Shown here: in pieces, positions 1 to 7,568 of the stretch
Numbering within the stretch: the stretch's first letter is position 1
How the letters are laid out: each line of letters opens with the position of its first letter
Assembly: GCF_000369005.1 (NCBI RefSeq)
Contig: NZ_KB849765.1
Span: 1,229,295 to 1,293,294 of the forward strand
Direction: 5' to 3'
Source of the DNA: Acinetobacter beijerinckii CIP 110307
Lineage (GTDB): Bacteria; Pseudomonadota; Gammaproteobacteria; Pseudomonadales; Moraxellaceae
DNA: 64,000 bases
Notes under the pieces: model-generated
What the model saw: the letters and a program-made list of their open reading frames with translations, nothing else
Told to the model about the DNA's origin: nothing
The model's database searches: none
Made by a program: the position numbers and the translations under genes

Positions 1-108
1 ACTCCGACTCCGACTCCGACTCCGACTCCGACTCCGACTCCGACTCCGACTCCGACTCCGACTCCGACTCCGACTCCGACTCCGACTCCGACTCCAACAC
101 CTACGCCT
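1..108 (+). repeat. Hexanucleotide tandem repeat ACTCCG coding for (Thr-Pro)n
   Basis: Bases 1-90 are 15 perfect copies of ACTCCG, followed by three degenerate copies (ACTCCA, ACACCT, ACGCCT) to 108. In the downstream gene's frame each unit is Thr-Pro. The array runs off the left edge, so its full length is unknown. A six-base unit changes linker length without shifting the frame. Confidence 0.97.
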
Positions 109-1509
109 GCCCAAGCTTTTGCTGGCACATGGGAATCAACTTACTGTAATAACTCATCATTAGGTGCATTTCGATTGGTGGTTGAAAATTATCAGACTCA
201 AAGTAATACGCTTGATTTTGTTATAGATAGTGAGCAATACACTGAACCGCAATGCGCAGGCTCTGTTAAAGGCGATCTAAAATTAGATGGAGGTCCAACC
301 AGTGGCTTAGTGCTTGAAAATATTGGTAATGCGATTACTGCGAATAAAACCAAATATCATACCGTTATGGTTAAAAGTCGTAGCGGTTCTCAAAGTGTTG
401 CGGGTGTACTTGCGTTTAGAGATGCCAATACTTTTTGTTTATTAGAAAATAAACCAAATCCGGTGGGCAGTGAAATTGATCAATATGTTCAATCTATAAA
501 CTTAAATGCGACGCAGGGTGTGTGTTGGAAAAAGTCGAGCATTCAGCGATTCCAAAGAAAAGCGCCAACAACAGTAGTTTCATCAGCTAAAGCTTTATTA
601 GCTGATGTTCAACCAAGTTTACAGAAATTACAAACGCAATTAGATACACAATCAAATGCAGGTTATCGTCTAAATCACGCGAACTTTGATACGCGGACCA
701 CATCGGAGACAGCATCTTTTGAGTTATACATTGATGCGCGAGACGATCGTAATTTATATGTAAAAGACAACTCAGCGAGTGCAGTTAAATATCAATACAA
801 AGTTTTGGATGGTGCAGGTGCAACAGCCGCAGCACGATATGCACTATGGAAAACGCAATTAACGCAGCAGGCAAGTTTAGGCTTTATTTATAAGCAACAA
901 GCAATTGTACGTCTTGCTGACAGTAAGCCATCCGTTTACAACAATATTTTCGAAAAACGTGTTGGCGATACTGCGATATATAGCATCTTAACCAAAGAGG
1001 TTGCTCAAACTACGGTGAAAGATAAGGCGACTTGGGAAGCAGCAGCTAATCAATTAGGTAGTCAAGGTTGCCGTATTTTCTTTGCAGAGTATATCTACGG
1101 TTCGCAGTTCGCATTTGCTTGTAGTAATAGCAGTGCGCACAACGGAACATATGAATATCGTTGGATTGCTTCAGCATCAAATGCAAAAGCAAATGAAGTT
1201 CAGGCTATTTTAGATGCTCAAAAAGCACAGGGCTTCATCTACCGTTTTGAATTAGAGTTACCAAATGGACAAGTTGGTTTTGTGTTTGAAAAAGACAGCA
1301 CTCAAGCTAACTTAGCTGCTTCTGTTCAGTATAAAGTTTTTGATGATAGCATTATTGATAGTGGCGATAGCACGGCTTTGATGGATGAACGTTTAACCCA
1401 CCAAGGACTTTTAGGATGGCATTTACTCGATGGGCGTTCTGTATTGGCTGAAAGTATTACCTTTGGAAATAACATGAAAACAATTTTTGTGAATCGCGCT
1501 TTACCATAA
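1..1509 (+). CDS. Putative secreted or surface protein, 5' end missing, with Thr-Pro repeat
   Basis: The reading frame is open from base 1 and ends with TAA at 1507-1509, so the gene enters from the left. About 502 codons are visible. Codons 1-36 are an uninterrupted Thr-Pro repeat, followed by AQAFAGTWESTYC and a roughly 450-residue region with several Cys residues and repeated aromatic/Gly-rich stretches such as QGFIYRFELELPNGQVGF. A Pro-Thr linker before a Cys-containing domain suggests an exported protein whose signal peptide or lipobox lies outside the window; that is inference. A TTG codon at 175 could start a shorter frame, but the frame stays open upstream and the repeat is in phase. 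I do not recognise the family. A strong hairpin terminator follows. Confidence 0.8.
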   Translation, partial: TPTPTPTPTPTPTPTPTPTPTPTPTPTPTPTPTPTPAQAFAGTWESTYCNNSSLGAFRLVVENYQTQSNTLDFVIDSEQYTEPQCAGSVKGDLKLDGGPTSGLVLENIGNAITANKTKYHTVMVKSRSGSQSVAGVLAFRDANTFCLLENKPNPVGSEIDQYVQSINLNATQGVCWKKSSIQRFQRKAPTTVVSSAKALLADVQPSLQKLQTQLDTQSNAGYRLNHANFDTRTTSETASFELYIDARDDRNLYVKDNSASAVKYQYKVLDGAGATAAARYALWKTQLTQQASLGFIYKQQAIVRLADSKPSVYNNIFEKRVGDTAIYSILTKEVAQTTVKDKATWEAAANQLGSQGCRIFFAEYIYGSQFAFACSNSSAHNGTYEYRWIASASNAKANEVQAILDAQKAQGFIYRFELELPNGQVGFVFEKDSTQANLAASVQYKVFDDSIIDSGDSTALMDERLTHQGLLGWHLLDGRSVLAESITFGNNMKTIFVNRALP

Positions 1510-1524
1510 TGATTCACTTAAAAA

Positions 1525-1556
1525 AAATCTGTGCCTCAGTGCACAGATTTTTTTAT
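1525..1556. terminator. Bidirectional Rho-independent terminator
   Basis: A 10-bp perfect stem (AAATCTGTGC, 1525-1534, with GCACAGATTT, 1541-1550) and a 6-base loop are flanked by A and T runs. It lies between the converging genes ending at 1509 and 1565 and can serve both. Confidence 0.9.
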
Positions 1557-1564
1557 TTCAGGTT

Positions 1565-2500
1565 TTAATAAATACGGTCATAACCTTCGGCACGAGTTTT
1601 AAAACGCCGATGAAACCACATCCATTGCGTCGGTGCGATACGCAGTTGATTTTCAATAATTTGATTCACTCTTACTGCATCTGCAAGTTCATCTTCACTC
1701 GGCAAATTATCAACAACGGGTTCGAGCAAAACTTTGTATTGTGGATTACGAATATCACCATAGCGGTAAAAATACATAGGAATTGCAACTGCTTTCGTCA
1801 TTTTAAGTAAACGACGATGCGCTGTTACCGTTGCAGCAGGAACACCAAAAAATGGTGCCATGACGCCTTGCTTTAAACCAAAATCTTGATCTGGGCTATA
1901 CCAAATTGCTTCACCATCTTTGAGCTGTCGAATCAAACCACGCATATTATCGTGATCAATTTGATGATTATAAATCGTTGCCCGACAACGATAAATCAAC
2001 ATATCCAACATCGGATTATTCTGTGGACGATAGACCACACCGAGTTGAAAATATTGCGCGCAAAGATAACCACCTGCATCAAGTAAGGTGCTATGTGTAC
2101 CTAAAAATAAAACGCCTTTGCCTTGTGCTTGTGCATTTCTAAGATGTTCTAAACCTTCGATATGATGACGATCTTTGAACCATTTTGGGCAGTACCACGC
2201 ATTCAAGGTTTCAAACATGCCAATCATCATATCAACAAATACTTGTCTTGCTTGAGCTTCGACTTCAGCGGGCGACCATTCTGGAAAACAAACTTCTAAG
2301 TTTCTGAGCGTGGTTTTACGACGTGATTTCAGCAAATGCCAACATACAGCGGCTAAGCCATGAGCAATGCGCCATTGAATTGCCCAAGGCAGTATTGCCA
2401 ATAACATTAAAAATGTAATGGCAATCCAGATTTTCCAGTATTTAGGTAATAAAAATTCCCATCGAAATTCGCCAGGAATATAAGACTGATGTTGGCTCAT
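1565..2500 (-). CDS. lpxL: Lipid A biosynthesis acyltransferase (LpxL/HtrB family)
   Basis: The 311-residue protein belongs to the inner-membrane acyltransferases that move a secondary acyl chain from acyl-ACP onto Kdo2-lipid IVA. One hydrophobic segment lies at about residues 25-45 after the typical LPKYWKIW start. The HX4D catalytic motif is HSTLLD, followed by VVYRPQNNP and YSPDQDFG blocks, and the C-terminus MWFHRRFKTRAEG is close to that of E. coli LpxL. Length matches the family (about 306). LpxL rather than LpxM is my assignment from these blocks; Acinetobacter has both, so acyl specificity is uncertain. It is a single gene on the minus strand, starting at ATG 2498-2500. Confidence 0.88.
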   Translation of the reverse strand: MSQHQSYIPGEFRWEFLLPKYWKIWIAITFLMLLAILPWAIQWRIAHGLAAVCWHLLKSRRKTTLRNLEVCFPEWSPAEVEAQARQVFVDMMIGMFETLNAWYCPKWFKDRHHIEGLEHLRNAQAQGKGVLFLGTHSTLLDAGGYLCAQYFQLGVVYRPQNNPMLDMLIYRCRATIYNHQIDHDNMRGLIRQLKDGEAIWYSPDQDFGLKQGVMAPFFGVPAATVTAHRRLLKMTKAVAIPMYFYRYGDIRNPQYKVLLEPVVDNLPSEDELADAVRVNQIIENQLRIAPTQWMWFHRRFKTRAEGYDRIY

Positions 2501-2637
2501 AGATCTTAGAAATGTGAATTAAGTTGAATTTTTGAGAAGTGTATCACGAAGTGTGTTTTTAATTCTCACTTGTAACATCAGATTCCATTTATTCTATTGT
2601 AAAGTACGTGTTTAAAAGAAAAAGTATAGACTAAAAA

Positions 2638-3177
2638 TTGAAAAAAATAATTATTGAAAAAGGTGATATCACTCAAATAGAGGTTGATGCAATCGTGAAT
2701 GCTGCGAATACTTCATTGTTAGGTGGTGGCGGTGTAGATGGAGCAATTCATCGTCGAGGTGGTGCGGAGATTTTGGCGGATTGTCAGAAAATTCGTGCCA
2801 AACAAGGTGGCTGTGCGATAGGTGAGGCGGTTATTACTACGGCTGGAAAGCTTCCTGCACAATACGTTATTCATACTGTTGGACCCACTTGGATAGGTGG
2901 TCAAAACAATGAAGAGAAATTGTTGGAAAATGCTTATCGGAATAGCTTTAGACTTGCCGAAAGTTTGGAACTGAAATCTATGGCTTTTCCGAATATTTCA
3001 ACAGGAATTTATCGTTTTCCTAAACAGCTCGCTGCCCAAATTGCACTGAAAATAATTCATGAAGAACTCATTCAAAGTCAATTCGTACAGGAGGTGGTTT
3101 TTGTCTGTTTTGATGATGAAAATTTTAATCTTTACCAATTGCTTAAAACTGATTTTTCTTTAAATAATCAGCTTTAA
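2638..3177 (+). CDS. Macrodomain protein, O-acetyl-ADP-ribose deacetylase (YmdB type)
   Basis: This 179-residue single macrodomain probably hydrolyses O-acetyl-ADP-ribose or removes ADP-ribose from substrates. The classic blocks are visible: [19 protein letters not shown] (about 9-27), [16 protein letters not shown] (27-42), IHTVGPTW (79-86) and the phosphate-binding loop [11 protein letters not shown] (119-129). The start is TTG at 2638: an in-frame TAA at 2632-2634 blocks any upstream start and the domain begins at once. The ribosome binding site is weak. Upstream and downstream genes are on the other strand, so it is monocistronic. Confidence 0.92.
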   Translation: MKKIIIEKGDITQIEVDAIVNAANTSLLGGGGVDGAIHRRGGAEILADCQKIRAKQGGCAIGEAVITTAGKLPAQYVIHTVGPTWIGGQNNEEKLLENAYRNSFRLAESLELKSMAFPNISTGIYRFPKQLAAQIALKIIHEELIQSQFVQEVVFVCFDDENFNLYQLLKTDFSLNNQL

Positions 3178-3182
3178 AAACT

Positions 3183-3214
3183 AAGTGACTATACCCCGAA
3201 GAGATAGTCACTTT
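3183..3214. terminator. Bidirectional hairpin between macrodomain gene and uup
   Basis: A 10-bp perfect stem (AAGTGACTAT, 3183-3192, with ATAGTCACTT, 3204-3213) encloses an 11-base loop in the 45-bp gap between two converging genes. T runs are short, so termination strength is uncertain. Confidence 0.6.
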
Positions 3215-3222
3215 GGTCTGTT

Positions 3223-5133
3223 TTAGTTACCCTTAGACATGTTTTCTAAGATGTCCCAACGTTCCAACTTTTCAAGTAGAGATTCTTCAATCTCTGCAAG
3301 GCGTTGACTCGCTAAAGTCGCTGCATTCGCGTCAGAAACAAACCAAGAGCCATCAGCAAGCTTCGCTGAAAGTTCTGCTTGTTCTTTTTCAAGTTTTTCC
3401 ATTTCAGCAGGGAGTTGTTCTAACTCACGTTGGTCTTTATAACTGAGTTTGACTTTTTTAGGCGCTGATGCAGCAGCGGCGGCCGCTTCTGCTTTGGCTT
3501 GCGCTTTCTTAACATCACTTTTTTGATCGACAACTTTGTCATCTGGGCGTTGTTCTAAATAATCTTGATAACCACCAACGTATTCATCAATATTGCCTTT
3601 GCCGTCAAAAACCCACGTTGAAGTCACGACGTTATCCATAAAGGCGCGGTCATGCGAGATCAATAACAAAGTGCCTTTATACTCAGATAACATCTCTTCA
3701 AGTAACTCAAGTGTCACCATATCTAAGTCATTGGTAGGCTCATCCATCACGATTAAGTTCGATGGTTTCAATAACAGTTTTGCCAATAAGATACGGTTTC
3801 TCTCACCACCCGAAAGCGCTTTCACTGGTGTACGTGCACGCTCTGGTGAGAATAAAAAGTCTTGTAAATAACTATAGATATGACGACGGTTACCATTTAC
3901 ATCAACAAAGTCAGAACCTTCAGAAACGTTTGCCATCACTGTTTTTTCAAGGTCTAAGGCGTTACGTAACTGATCAAAATAAGCAACTTCTAATTGAGTA
4001 CCTGTTTTAACTGAACCTGCGTGTTCAATTTCACCCAAAATAGCTTTAATCAGTGTGGTTTTACCGACACCATTATCGCCCACTAAACCGATACGATCTC
4101 CACGAAGAACCAGTGCTGAGAAATCTTTGATAATCGGAGCATTATCGCCAAAGGTGACACTTAAATGCTCAATCTCGAATACCAATTTACCTGAACGATT
4201 GGCATCTTGGGTCGCCATGCTCACTTTACCTTGTTGTGAGCGGCGAGCTTTCGATTGCTCACGTAAATCTTTTAGTGCACGAACACGACCTTCATTACGT
4301 GTACGACGAGCCTTGATGCCTTGACGAATCCATGCTTCTTCTTCAGCTAATTTTTTATCAAATAAAGCATTTTGTTTTTCTTCTGCTTCCATTTGCTGTG
4401 CTTTAAGATCTAAGTAACGTGAATAGTTACCTTCATAGCTACGTAAAATCCCGCGATCTAGTTCAACAATACGGGTTGCAATGCTATCCACAAATGAACG
4501 GTCATGTGAGATAAATAATAAGGTTAGATTATTCTGATCAAGCAGGAATTTCTCTAGCCATTCAATACTTTCAACATCTAAATGGTTCGTCGGCTCATCG
4601 AGTAATAGCACATCTGGTTGAGTCAGTAAGGCACGCGCCAATAACACGCGACGTTTACGACCACCCGATAAATCTGCAAGATCGGCATTTGGATCAAGTC
4701 CCATTTTACTGAGAATCGAATTTACTTTGTTTTCTAATGCCCAACCATCAAGCTGATCAAGCTTGTGTTGTAACATTCCCATATGATCACAGGCTTCCAT
4801 ATCACCCAACACACAAGCATCACTTGCCTCGTGGTACGCTTTAAGTACAGCTGCCGCTTCACCTGCGCCATCTGCCACGATATCAGCTACTTTGCCTGAG
4901 TCCATTGGTACATCTTGGGCTAACATTGAAACAGTTAAACCATTTTGAATTGAAACTTCACCTGTATCAGGCAATAAGCTTCCCTCAATCAGTTTAAGTA
5001 AAGTAGACTTACCTTCACCATTACGACCGATTAAACAGACTCGTTCGCCACGTTCTAGGTTAAAGTTCGCGCCGTCGAGTAGGGCTGGTCCGCCAAATGC
5101 GAGATGGACATCCCTTAAAGTAATATAGGCCAT
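3223..5133 (-). CDS. uup: ABC-F family ATPase Uup
   Basis: The 636-residue soluble protein has two ABC ATPase domains and no membrane segments. Domain 1 has Walker A GRNGEGKST (36-44), signature LSGGRKRR (from 155) and LLLDEPTNHLD; domain 2 has GDNGVGKTT (about 350), LSGGERNR and IVMDEPTNDLD. The last ~90 residues (KKAQAKAEAAAAAAS then a Glu/Lys-rich heptad region) form the C-terminal coiled coil of Uup. Length matches E. coli Uup (635). ABC-F proteins act on ribosomes; Uup is also linked to DNA branch processing and transposon excision. It is divergent from slyX with the start codons about 32 bp apart, so its promoter must overlap the slyX coding sequence. Confidence 0.95.
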   Translation of the reverse strand: MAYITLRDVHLAFGGPALLDGANFNLERGERVCLIGRNGEGKSTLLKLIEGSLLPDTGEVSIQNGLTVSMLAQDVPMDSGKVADIVADGAGEAAAVLKAYHEASDACVLGDMEACDHMGMLQHKLDQLDGWALENKVNSILSKMGLDPNADLADLSGGRKRRVLLARALLTQPDVLLLDEPTNHLDVESIEWLEKFLLDQNNLTLLFISHDRSFVDSIATRIVELDRGILRSYEGNYSRYLDLKAQQMEAEEKQNALFDKKLAEEEAWIRQGIKARRTRNEGRVRALKDLREQSKARRSQQGKVSMATQDANRSGKLVFEIEHLSVTFGDNAPIIKDFSALVLRGDRIGLVGDNGVGKTTLIKAILGEIEHAGSVKTGTQLEVAYFDQLRNALDLEKTVMANVSEGSDFVDVNGNRRHIYSYLQDFLFSPERARTPVKALSGGERNRILLAKLLLKPSNLIVMDEPTNDLDMVTLELLEEMLSEYKGTLLLISHDRAFMDNVVTSTWVFDGKGNIDEYVGGYQDYLEQRPDDKVVDQKSDVKKAQAKAEAAAAAASAPKKVKLSYKDQRELEQLPAEMEKLEKEQAELSAKLADGSWFVSDANAATLASQRLAEIEESLLEKLERWDILENMSKGN

Positions 5134-5165
5134 AATGTTTCCTAAAAGCTCAGATGAGGTCTGAA

Positions 5166-5411
5166 ATGACTAAACAACAAAATTTTGGTGATCACGCGCC
5201 ATTGTCCGCACCCATTGAAGATTTGCAAGTCCGAATTGCATTTTTAGACGATTTAGTTGAACAATTAAATGAACAGCTCGCAATTCAGACTCAAGAAATC
5301 GCTATTTTAAAGAAACAAATGCAGCTTTTATACCAACGCGTTGAATCTTCAGATTTGTCAGAAGGCATTGCGCCGTTTGATCCAATCAGCAACAAACCAC
5401 CGCATTATTAA
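5166..5411 (+). CDS. slyX: SlyX family protein
   Basis: Small SlyX-family protein of unknown biochemical role. It has a central coiled coil (IEDLQVRIAFLDDLVEQLNE onward) and the characteristic C-terminal PPHY. ATG codons at 5154 and 5166 are in frame. I prefer 5166 (81 residues) because GAGG at 5156-5159 sits six bases before it, while nothing comparable precedes 5154. The longer form would add MRSE. It is divergent from uup. Confidence 0.9.
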   Translation: MTKQQNFGDHAPLSAPIEDLQVRIAFLDDLVEQLNEQLAIQTQEIAILKKQMQLLYQRVESSDLSEGIAPFDPISNKPPHY

Positions 5412-5412
5412 G

Positions 5413-5450
5413 CCATGGTAAGTGTAAGACTTACCATGGAACTCATTTTT
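5413..5450. terminator. Hairpin terminator between slyX and the oxidoreductase
   Basis: An 11-bp perfect stem (CCATGGTAAGT, 5413-5423, with ACTTACCATGG, 5429-5439) has a 5-base loop and a T5 run at 5446-5450. It lies between converging genes. Confidence 0.75.
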
Positions 5451-5456
5451 GGTGGT

Positions 5457-6470
5457 CTAGAAACCATGTAGAACGATTTTCCCTTTGGTTGAACCACTTT
5501 CAATTTGTTGATGTGCTGTTATTAAGTTTTCAGCATTTATGGGTGATAAAACTTGGTTAACCGTGGTTTTAATTTGTCCATCATCAACTAACTGAGCCAC
5601 CTGATTCAATAGTTCGCTTTGTTTGATCATATCCATAGTTTGAAACATTGAACGTGTGAACATAAACTCCCAATGAACTGAAACCGATTTTGATTTAAAG
5701 AGTTTAATATCAAGCTGTTCTGGGTCATCAATTAAACCAAAATGCCCTTGAGGTGCGATCAATTCAGCAATATCTGCAAGATGTTGATCTGTTTGTGTTG
5801 TTGAAAATACATATTTGGGTGCATTTAAATTCAATTGTTTGATTTGTTTAGCTAAAGGTTGGCGATGATCGAGGACATAATCTGCACCCAGTTGCTCAAC
5901 CCAAGTTTTTGTTTCGGAACGAGAAGCGGTGCTGATAATCTTTAAGTTGGTCAATTGCTTAAGAAGTTGAATCGTAATTGAGCCTACACCCCCAGCACCA
6001 CCAATGACTAAAATAGTTGTATTTTCTGCGGCTACTTTGGGAACTTGTAAGCGATCAAAGAGCATTTCCCAAGCGGTAATGGCTGTTAATGGTAACGCGG
6101 CGGCTTGTTCAGCGTTTAAAGATTGAGGTTTATGCCCCACGATACGCTCATCAACCAATTGCAACTCACTATTACTTCCTTGCCGATTTAGCGCACCTGC
6201 ATACCAAACCTCATCACCTACCTTAAAATTGCAAACATTTTCCCCGATAGCCTCTACAATACCAACAGCATCCCAACCTAAGACTTTCCATTGATCATGT
6301 TCCACACTTACATGCTTACGAATTTTGGTGTCAACTGGATTTACAGAAATTGCTTGAACTCGAACCAATAGATCATATCCCTGTACAATAGGGGACTGGA
6401 TTTCAATATCGATCAGTGCCTGCTTTGAAGTTATTGTATTTGCTTGTTGATACGCTACAGCTTTCATCAT
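5457..6470 (-). CDS. Zinc-type alcohol dehydrogenase-like / quinone oxidoreductase (MDR family)
   Basis: Medium-chain dehydrogenase/reductase of about 338 residues. The N-terminal GroES-like domain (MKAVAYQQANTI to VGDEVWYAG) precedes a Rossmann domain with the NADPH loop VIGGAGGVGS. The Cys/His zinc ligands of true alcohol dehydrogenases are not evident, so it is more likely an NADPH-dependent quinone or enal reductase of the zinc-independent group. The frame extends to 6500, but ATG at 6470 (MMKAVAYQ) is preferred since family members begin MKAV and CGGAA lies just upstream; 6467 is also possible. It is divergent from the HxlR gene, a common pairing for redox- or aldehyde-responsive reductases. 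Confidence 0.85.
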   Translation of the reverse strand: MMKAVAYQQANTITSKQALIDIEIQSPIVQGYDLLVRVQAISVNPVDTKIRKHVSVEHDQWKVLGWDAVGIVEAIGENVCNFKVGDEVWYAGALNRQGSNSELQLVDERIVGHKPQSLNAEQAAALPLTAITAWEMLFDRLQVPKVAAENTTILVIGGAGGVGSITIQLLKQLTNLKIISTASRSETKTWVEQLGADYVLDHRQPLAKQIKQLNLNAPKYVFSTTQTDQHLADIAELIAPQGHFGLIDDPEQLDIKLFKSKSVSVHWEFMFTRSMFQTMDMIKQSELLNQVAQLVDDGQIKTTVNQVLSPINAENLITAHQQIESGSTKGKIVLHGF

Positions 6471-6515
6471 CTTTGTTCCGCTTGATAGGAGTTTGAGCAT
6501 AGCGTAGGCTTATAT

Positions 6516-6533
6516 TTTGTGACTACAGACAAA
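6516..6533. promoter_or_regulatory. Possible HxlR operator in the divergent promoter
   Basis: A short inverted repeat, TTTGT (6516-6520) and ACAAA (6529-6533), sits in the middle of the short gap between the divergent reductase and HxlR genes. Its position suits an operator acting on both genes, but the arms are only five bases. Confidence 0.3.
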
Positions 6534-6566
6534 TAACGCTCATAGTGTCAAAAAGGATACTGTAAA

Positions 6567-6929
6567 ATGGCAAAAATTCGACATTCGAGTTTTGATTGTT
6601 CTCCTGGTTGTTCAGTTGAAGCGGCGATTAGCTTAATAGATGGTAAATGGAAAACGGTGATTTTATGGCATCTATTGAACGAAGGGACTTTAAGATTTAA
6701 TGAAATTAGGAAACGTGTTCCAAGCATTACCCAGAGAATGTTAACCAATCAGCTGCGCGAATTAGAGCAAGATGGCATCATTCACCGTGAGGTTTATCCT
6801 CAGGTACCGCCAAAAGTTGAATATAGTTTGACAGAATTGGGTCATAGTCTAGAGCAGATATTAATTGCTTTAAAAACTTGGGGAGATGCTCATTTAGATC
6901 AATTTGGTAAATTATCGTTAACCCAATAA
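6567..6929 (+). CDS. HxlR family transcriptional regulator
   Basis: The 120-residue winged-helix protein of the HxlR (DUF24) family shows the diagnostic core DGKWKTVILWHLL, LRFNEIRKRVPSITQRMLTNQLRELEQDGII and EYSLTELG. Cys11 and Cys15 (FDCSPGCSVE) are near the N-terminus, where thiol- or quinone-sensing members often carry a reactive Cys. It probably regulates the divergent oxidoreductase in response to an electrophile or oxidant; the target is inferred from position only. ATG at 6567 follows AAAAGGATACTGTAAA, a good binding site. Confidence 0.92.
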   Translation: MAKIRHSSFDCSPGCSVEAAISLIDGKWKTVILWHLLNEGTLRFNEIRKRVPSITQRMLTNQLRELEQDGIIHREVYPQVPPKVEYSLTELGHSLEQILIALKTWGDAHLDQFGKLSLTQ

Positions 6930-7085
6930 AGTTTAAATCGTTTTGCATACCTCAATAAAAGGTTTTTATTTTTCAAAATGGGTCTTTTAACACTGAAAAA
7001 TGATTTCAGTATTATTTTCATGTTGTAACTTGCGTTTTTGATTCAACTTATGTAACGCTAATAAAAGGAAGTTTTGGGCTACTTT

Positions 7086-7535
7086 ATGAGTAATGTTGGA
7101 ATTTGGATAACTGTTGCCATTGTACTGTTTGTACTTGGTTCAATTTTTGGCTTACGTGTTAGCCCAAGAGAAAAAGCATTGGGAATGATGCGCGATCAAG
7201 CACGCAAAATGGGATTGCACCCGCGTTTGATTGTCGCACCTGAATGGACCAATATTCCGATGGCATCTGAAAAGCGCGCCAGTATGGTGGCTTATTATAG
7301 CGTGCTTATTCCTGATGCTCGTTTAGCATTGATGCGGGCAAAAGTTGTTGATGGCAAACTTCAAGTTGTGCAAGGTGATCAGAAATTTAATGACTTACCC
7401 ATTGCATTAAAAGGAGTTTATGCTATTGATATGCAGGCAAACTGTGTGGGAGTGTATTGGGATGAAGAAACCGATCTCCGTGCCACCCAACTTGACGCAA
7501 TGAAAACGTATTTACACGAACTAGCACAACGCTAA
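7086..7535 (+). CDS. Conserved hypothetical protein with N-terminal membrane anchor
   Basis: A protein of about 149 residues with one hydrophobic helix at the N-terminus (SNVGIWITVAIVLFVLGSIFGL) followed by a soluble domain with a Lys/Arg-rich segment (PREKALGMMRDQARKMG). I recognise no domain. It is probably an inner-membrane protein with a cytoplasmic body. An upstream in-frame TTG at 7074 lies only two bases from AAGGAAG, too close, so ATG 7086 is chosen. It ends 33 bp before topA and may share its transcript. Confidence 0.8.
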   Translation: MSNVGIWITVAIVLFVLGSIFGLRVSPREKALGMMRDQARKMGLHPRLIVAPEWTNIPMASEKRASMVAYYSVLIPDARLALMRAKVVDGKLQVVQGDQKFNDLPIALKGVYAIDMQANCVGVYWDEETDLRATQLDAMKTYLHELAQR

Positions 7536-7568
7536 TTATTTGATTGATCATAGGAAAAACGATTTATT

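Noticed and set aside
1..108. Tandem repeat as possible CRISPR array
   Set aside because: The unit is six bases with no spacers, and it is an in-frame part of a coding sequence.
3593..4324. Open frames on the plus strand opposite uup
   Set aside because: Antisense shadows of a strongly conserved ATPase; no start signals or domain.
5154..5165. Upstream ATG for slyX
   Set aside because: No ribosome binding site precedes it, while GAGG is well placed for ATG 5166. The longer form cannot be fully excluded.
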